Source: Spizellomyces punctatus DAOM BR117 (lineage: Eukaryota; Chytridiomycota; Chytridiomycetes; Spizellomycetales; Spizellomycetaceae). Taken from it: DNA of 64,000 bases. Shown here one piece after another: positions 58,845 through 64,000 of the stretch (the first letter of the stretch is position 1; each line of letters begins with the position of its first letter). The stretch lies in assembly GCF_000182565.1 (NCBI RefSeq), contig NW_015971538.1, forward strand, positions 1,085,736-1,149,735, given 5' to 3'. The notes beneath the pieces were generated by a model. That model saw only the letters and a list, made by a program, of their open reading frames with translations, searched no databases and had not been told where the DNA came from. Made by a program: the position numbers and the translations under genes.

Positions 58845-60082
58845 ATGGTTGTGCAGCTGCATTCATCGTCGGCAGGTCATATAGCCACGGCCACTGTCAC
58901 CATGGAATACCCTATATCTGAACATGTATGCAGATCCCCTCAAATCTCCATAGCAATGCGATCGTCGCCTGTTGTCTCGCCTACCACATCCCCGCCGCCG
59001 TCCCCTCCAACCTTTTGTCACCTTCGACGGACCCCACATCCCTATCAGTTTACTTATGATGCTGGAAATTGCCCAAGAGAGAAGCCTCATGAACTGAATC
59101 ACCGGCCACCCACCCCACCGTCGCCTGACTCGTCGGATGAAGGCTCTCGTTCGCCGCGTCACCATCGACCATCACAACAGCATCACAGCAAATATTATCG
59201 ACGGAGCGCTCCATATTCCGAACAAGCTCACGCAACAACCTCCCAACAACAATCCCCGCCCCCCTCAAGTGCCTCTGCCAGTCAGCAAGAGCAGCAAGGA
59301 GCACCAAAGTCACAAGAAGAACCGCCGCAACAGAGCGCGACAGGTGAATCAATACCTGCCGCGTCAACTCGTGCTTCCAGCTCATTAGTTCGTCGAAGTC
59401 TGGACCTCGTCCTTCCCATTGTCCGCATCATCGCCACTGCTGTGGTAGTTGTGATTTGGTTTTCTCTGACCGTGTACCTCTTCTTCATGTCGTATGTGGT
59501 CTCGGTCGTCTACAGTGTAGTGCGGCGGTGTCCAGCAGTGCTAAGGGCAGCAGTGCGAGGAGCGAAAAGATCGGCCCACGTGGCCTGGGGATTGGGCAAA
59601 GTTGCCTACCGTGCCGGACGTGAAGCATATGGTACTGCTTCGCGATTGTGGAAGGATTACGCCAGTCCATGGTAAGGTTTTGTATATAAGGCGCTCCATT
59701 TCAAGTTGTGGTACTGATGTATTGTCATTTAAGGATGCCACGACTTTTCCACTGGCCCGAGCCGATACAGCAGCGAATGCAAAACAGATATAATGAATCA
59801 CCACCACCCGACGTGGATGAACCCATTATCGAACCTCCTCCATGGTCACCGATTCCTGATGATTTTCCTACCGAATTTGAAGGCCCATACACCTACCCCA
59901 CACCCCAAGCATCGCCAAAGTCAACGCCTCCCTGTTCACCTTTCCTTCAGGATATGGAAGGGGAACAGCCTGCTTCCCCGCCACCAGGAAAAGCATGGAG
60001 ATGGTCAGCAGCCAGCGGCAGCAGTGGTTGGAGTTTTGACAGCGGCTATGCTGAAGAAAGGGGCCATGATGACACTCTCTGA
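58845..60082 (+). CDS. Membrane protein with disordered termini (unrecognised)
   Basis: Two exons joined at SPW|MPRLF (donor GTAAGG at 59673, acceptor TTTAAG). The start MVVQLHSSSAG has a good context (TCGCCATGG). A Pro/Ser/Gln-rich N-terminal half (PPTPPSPDSSDEG, repeated Q and H runs) precedes one long or two short hydrophobic segments, LVLPIVRIIATAVVVVIWFS and LTVYLFFMSYVVSVVYSVV. A basic amphipathic stretch follows (RAAVRGAKRSAHVAWGLGKV). The C-terminus is acidic and proline-rich (DEPIIEPPPWSPIPDDFP). The PPxW/PPP motifs could bind SH3 or WW domains. Not recognised. Confidence 0.72.
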
Positions 60083-60542
60083 AAGTTGAAGCGCATGACA
60101 CGAGCAAGACCAAGCAAAAACGGCAGTAGTGAAGTGAGGAAGTATAGATCGGTAGATGATGGTAGATGCACAGTTTGGCATACCGGATTTTTCTTGCAAG
60201 ATACCCTGTTGTAGTGTGGGAAACGGATGGAATGTTTTTGTATCCTCTTTGGATCAAACACATGCGGAAACGCGGCGCCAGACGAACACAGTATCTATCT
60301 GGCTGTGATGGAGTAGGGCGTGGCAGACATGGGCATTGCTTTTGTGTCCTCTTCTCTACCTGGGCAGTTGGGAATTTGTGTAGTCGATTTAGCTTGTGTT
60401 GTTTGTGAATCTGTCGTATTCGAGTGTGATGGGCGCTGTGTTTTTCTGTCTGTCATTTATTATTGCTTCTGATGTATAAATGCTTTTGAAGTCGTTCTTT
60501 TAGCTCTTTTTATGTCATTATTCTACATGTTGCTAGTTTCTT
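60083..60542. other. Convergent intergenic region
   Basis: 3' flanks of the membrane-protein gene (plus) and BRK1 (minus). Nothing else seen. Confidence 0.45.
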
Positions 60543-61025
60543 TCACGCTGTCTGAGTTGGTTCTCCACCTACTGGTGCCGCACTCACTCTATCACCTGGT
60601 TGTTGACTTGACCCCTGCGGAACCGGTGAAAGTACTGCGTAGCTTTCGTGAGGCGAGGCGTCTGAAGAATGAAGGCCAGCTGCGGGGGTTGTAGTGGAGC
60701 TTTTGGTCTACAAACAGTGTCAGCGACCAATGTCATTTATAAGCGCAAAATGACATTCCTTACCTTGGCTTCCAAAACTGCCAATCTCCGCTCTGTTGCG
60801 GAAAGTTTCTCCGATAGGGATGACAAGTGGGTTCTGGAGTGCGATTCTGTGACGTGATAAGGGGACCACAACTCATCAGATACAGTGATATGGGATGCAC
60901 ATCCGTTGAAACGTACCAAACCGTGTCAAGAACATGGCCATCTGTTTAATCCCGGTGGAAAGTGACTCCACAAGATCATTGGCATCTCGATATTCTGTGA
61001 GCGGTGGTTGTCGCTGGTGGTTCAT
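60543..61025 (-). CDS. BRK1: BRICK1/HSPC300 subunit of the SCAR/WAVE complex, with C-terminal extension
   Basis: Smallest subunit of the pentameric complex that activates Arp2/3 at the leading edge. Exons 61025-60917, 60846-60764 and 60707-60543 sum to 118 residues. The conserved helix reads TEYRDANDLVESLSTGIKQM, then AMFLTRFESHSRTHLSSLSE and KLSATERRLAVLEAK, matching BRK1 (reference length about 75). The extra ~54 residues (TKSSTTTPAAGLHS ... VGGEPTQTA) are low-complexity. SCAR/WAVE is lost in most fungi but kept in some chytrids, where it goes with crawling. It overlaps short frames on the plus strand that have no support. Confidence 0.88.
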
Positions 61026-61239
61026 TTTGCTGTTGGTCGTCACTCTTGTGTGTTGGACGCAAGTATCGGGTGTTGGGTATTGCTGATTACGAGATGCGTG
61101 CCTTCACGTGATAACATGAGTCATCTCAACAAATGACACGGCCAAACTGCAAGCTTTCCACTTTGCGATATCTGTCCACCACCTCTTTATCCCTTCGCAT
61201 TTATCTTGGTCGTTTTCAAAACGAGCACGACTGACAAAT

Positions 61240-63470
61240 ATGTCTACAGTCACAATCGATCACCCTACAGAAGCGTTTAAAAAGCTCACGCTCAAGACTA
61301 CACCGGCCACACCGTTGAAGCACTTGGTGGATACGGCAGTGGAAAAATGGGGATTGGGCAATGCCGAGGGCTTTGGGTTACGGTAGGCTGATGCTTGTTC
61401 GCTCTTCGGGATAGTCTAATGGTTATATTCATTGGAAACATCTCTGCTTTACCAGACACGGAAAGAATAATCTTGATTTATCACTGTCGATGCGATTTGC
61501 GAATTTGGCTCAAGGGGCTAAATTAAGTCTGGTTCCTATTAAAAATGGACCTGGTAGGCTTGTCTCTGGATTATAATCAAAAGTGGGCGTAGGTGTCTAA
61601 TATTTGCGTGATCTATTGTAGCTGGTCCTATATCGATAGCACTGCAAACACCTGATGGAACTCGGCTGGTTGACAAGTTTCCAGCATCAACTACCTTATG
61701 GAATATTCTGGTGCATTTTGAAACAAGGGATGGGTAAGAATGAGCAGAGGTTTAGGTGCAACTTGCATGTGATTGAACTCAAACATGCCTCCAATAGGAT
61801 TAATTTGACAAAACGAACAAATATTGAAAACAAGATGAAAAAGCCAGTATACATGATGCCTGTTTGTGTACTGATGAATAAGGAGGTATGAAGCAAAATA
61901 TGTAATGTCATTCTTTTGTTTTCGCAATCATTTTAATGTGTGGGCTTGCTCAGTTCTCGACGATTGAATCTTTGAAGAACACCACATTACAAAAGGCTGG
62001 CCTAACATCTGGAAATGGTGTCGTCCGCGTCTTATTACGGGGAACCAGCCTCAGTTTGGAGGATGCGATGCAACATGCTGAGCAGGTTACCACAAATGAC
62101 GAAGCGGTGATTGAAGCGACCAAGCCGTCACCCGATGCCCCCGTGGCACATCCACATCTGTCTGCACCAAACCCGGAGACGGCCCCCACTTCTGTGCAGC
62201 CAGCACCGCAGGTCCATGCTCCACCCCCCGTCATGCCAACTCTCCCTCAAAACCAAACAGAACCACAGGCGGCTTCCGACTTCACCCCCCCATCCTTTGT
62301 TCAGATATCATCAAGTGACACGTCCCTAATGGATGTAGACGCCGATTACGTGTCCATCCCACCAGTTGACGTTGATACAGGCGCTCAAATGTCTCCCCCT
62401 GTCCTTGTGTCCAGACCTTCGTCGCCTCCCACAGAACAAAGAGATACTCTCCCCGAATCGGAACCAGAATCCCTCGAATTTGACCGTGAGATTCGGGCGT
62501 TCCGTCCACCACCCGAAGGAACTCCATACCCACAATGTAAGCTATTTTCATTTGCAAAAACAGTCCATGGTTGAACACTCAAACATCTTTACCAAACCAT
62601 CTAGTCGACCTTCCCGAGTCTTTTTACGACATTACACCTACTGAACTCAAGCTCCTCCTTGCCCAACACGCCCGGCACACAAACCCAGACGCCCCTCTGA
62701 TGACCAGACAAATGCGCGAAAGGGAATTACAGTTGAATCGCCAACGGTATCCAAAGACGATGGTGAGAATCAGGTTTGGGGATTGGACGCTGGTTCAACT
62801 TCGGTGTTTGAGTATGGAAAAGTGTAAGTACTGCTCAATAAAATTTTATGTGTGCACAGATTATGTCTGATTCCCCTGAACCCTCAGTATCAACGTTGAA
62901 AACGCTTTTGAACCCGCTTCTCAAAACACCATCCCGTCCTTATACACTCTACACAACACCGCCGTTCAAACCACTGGATATGAATCAAACCTTTTGGGAA
63001 GCGAATCTCGCGCCCGCCGTGTTGATCCATTTCAAATGGGATGATCAGCAGCATGCGCCAAGCGAGGGATACCTCAATGATGAATGGTTGGGACGGTTGG
63101 AGGATTTGCCGGGAACAACGAGTCATGAAGTGGGCGGGTTGGCCGGCGTGGGAATTAGCAAGGAGGAAGGGACCGAAAACGGCAAGAAGCGAGCAAAGTG
63201 GTTACCTAGTCTTGGTGGGAATGGTGGTGAAGGTGGGCGAACTTTGGGTGGGAATGGTCAGTCTTTAGGGTCTTCCTCGCAGGGATTGTACGGAGATCAG
63301 AGGGATGCAGGACTTGGAAGGTCACCGGGCTCTGGGATGGAGGACGCCAAGGTGGATAAGAAACCAAAATGGTTCAAAATTGGTATGCCATTACGTCGTT
63401 CCCCTCCTTTTTGCAAGGTATTCATATTCACATTTATGTATCATGTATGTTTCAAACAGGTCGCAAGTGA
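61240..63470 (+). CDS. ASPSCR1: ASPSCR1/TUG-type UBX-domain protein
   Basis: p97/Cdc48 cofactor of the TUG/ASPL/Ubx4 group. The start MSTVTIDHPTEAFKKLTLKT opens a ubiquitin-like TUG-UBL1 region (LVDTAVEKWGLG, NLDLSLSMRFANLAQGAKL). It is followed by a second ubiquitin-like segment: LVDKFPASTTLWNILVHFET, DGINLTKRTNIENKM, PVYMMPVCVLMNKEFSTIES, SGNGVVRVLLRG. An exon at about 61807-61886 is required to bridge two otherwise out-of-frame parts. After a Pro-rich linker come FDLPESFYDITPTELKLLLA and a UBX domain (TMVRIRFGDWTLVQLR, LYTTPPFKPLDMNQTFWEAN, APAVLIHFKW). The last exon gives IGRK and stop. Confidence 0.9.
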
Positions 63471-63635
63471 AAAACGAAACTTGAAGCAAGACGTGACTGA
63501 TTTGTAAACAGAATGTACAGCAAATGTATATAAATCGTGATTCACCGTCACTTTCGCATATAGTTGCAGGAGTATGGAGAAAATCCCAGATCCAAGACTC
63601 CGTCATTCTCTATCTACATCCATCATGTCAGACAT

Positions 63636-64000
63636 TTAATGAGTACCATTGGCCGCCTTCTCGTAGGCTGCATTGTGAGCCTTCTGGGCACGACCAGAGG
63701 GATCCTCGGGACAACCTGTAAAAGCAAGTTAGAGGTGGAATGACGACATGGCGGGTTACAAGCAACATACCCCAGTCTTTTCTCGGAATCCATCTGACTA
63801 CACTCTCCAAACACGCCTTTTGTGGGAACTTCTGCTCAAAGATTTCCCTATACCAATATGCTTCCTTTGTCGTGGGAGTGTCGTGGGGAAAGCGCTCTGT
63901 GGCTTTTGCAAAGTCCTCATCTGACACCTTGCTGTCAGCATTGTCTTTCAAAGAGTCAATCCAAGAGTATCCGACACCATCTGAGAACTGTTCCTTTTGG
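63636..64000 (-). CDS. ASN1: Asparagine synthetase (glutamine-hydrolysing), C-terminal part, truncated by window edge
   Basis: Final part of the synthetase that makes asparagine from aspartate, ATP and glutamine. Readable from QKEQFSDGVGYSWIDSLKDN, through FPHDTPTTKEAYWYREIFEQ, CLESVVRWIPRKDWG, and after an intron (63718-63770 region) CPEDPSGRAQKAHNAAYEKA-ANGTH. These are the characteristic last blocks of the AsnB-type synthetase domain. The glutaminase and ATP-binding regions lie beyond the window, so activity cannot be judged. Confidence 0.93.

Overview
This is nuclear DNA from a fungus, most likely a zoosporic (chytrid-like) one. Almost every gene carries short introns of about 50-100 bases with GT(A/G)NGT donors, CTAAT-type branch sites and YAG acceptors. 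Fungal families are present (CFEM protein, perilipin-like repeat protein, secreted fasciclin). So are three genes that only make sense in a cell with a motile cilium: DNAAF4, RAB23 and CFAP206. A BRK1 (SCAR/WAVE complex) gene adds actin-based protrusion. I cannot name the species. The contig is gene-dense, with about 30 protein genes on both strands, plus two poorer stretches at roughly 2.4-5.2 kb and 12.1-15.4 kb.

Layout. 0-5 kb: the C-terminal part of a PARP, a perilipin-like 11-mer-repeat protein, then a non-genic stretch with a 262-base tandem duplication and a small Tc1/mariner derivative with perfect terminal inverted repeats. 5-12 kb: an ER protein disulfide isomerase with an extraordinary microexon cluster at its first active site, a Bot1p/mS45 mitochondrial ribosomal protein, a FAM114-type protein and a universal stress protein. 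15-30 kb: RPA43, a SAE2/CtIP resection factor, an unrecognised cysteine-motif protein, a CHK/APH-type kinase-like protein, a CFEM protein, HTATSF1/Cus2 and a tail-anchored TPR protein. 30-45 kb: a nucleoside hydrolase, a small disordered protein, a COP1 ubiquitin ligase, ORMDL, the divergent flagellar pair DNAAF4/RAB23, PNKP, another small protein and a beta-TrCP-like F-box/WD40 protein. 45-64 kb: a two-domain fasciclin, a PWWP/zinc-finger protein, CFAP206, a polyQ nuclear-type protein, a conserved unknown protein, a membrane protein, BRK1, ASPSCR1/TUG and the C-terminal part of asparagine synthetase.

Functional themes: flagellum assembly and signalling (DNAAF4, RAB23, CFAP206), DNA break repair (PARP, SAE2/CtIP, PNKP), ubiquitin ligases (COP1, F-box/WD40), ER and lipid homeostasis (PDI, ORMDL, perilipin-like, ASPSCR1) and gene expression (RPA43, HTATSF1, PWWP protein). 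These are ordinary neighbours rather than an operon-like system. Apart from the shared 251-base DNAAF4/RAB23 promoter, nothing suggests co-regulation by position. The most unusual signal is the PDI microexon cluster, which includes an apparent 2-base exon.

Exon boundaries come from reading-frame continuity, splice consensus and family alignment from memory. Where exon sums are quoted they close exactly in frame.
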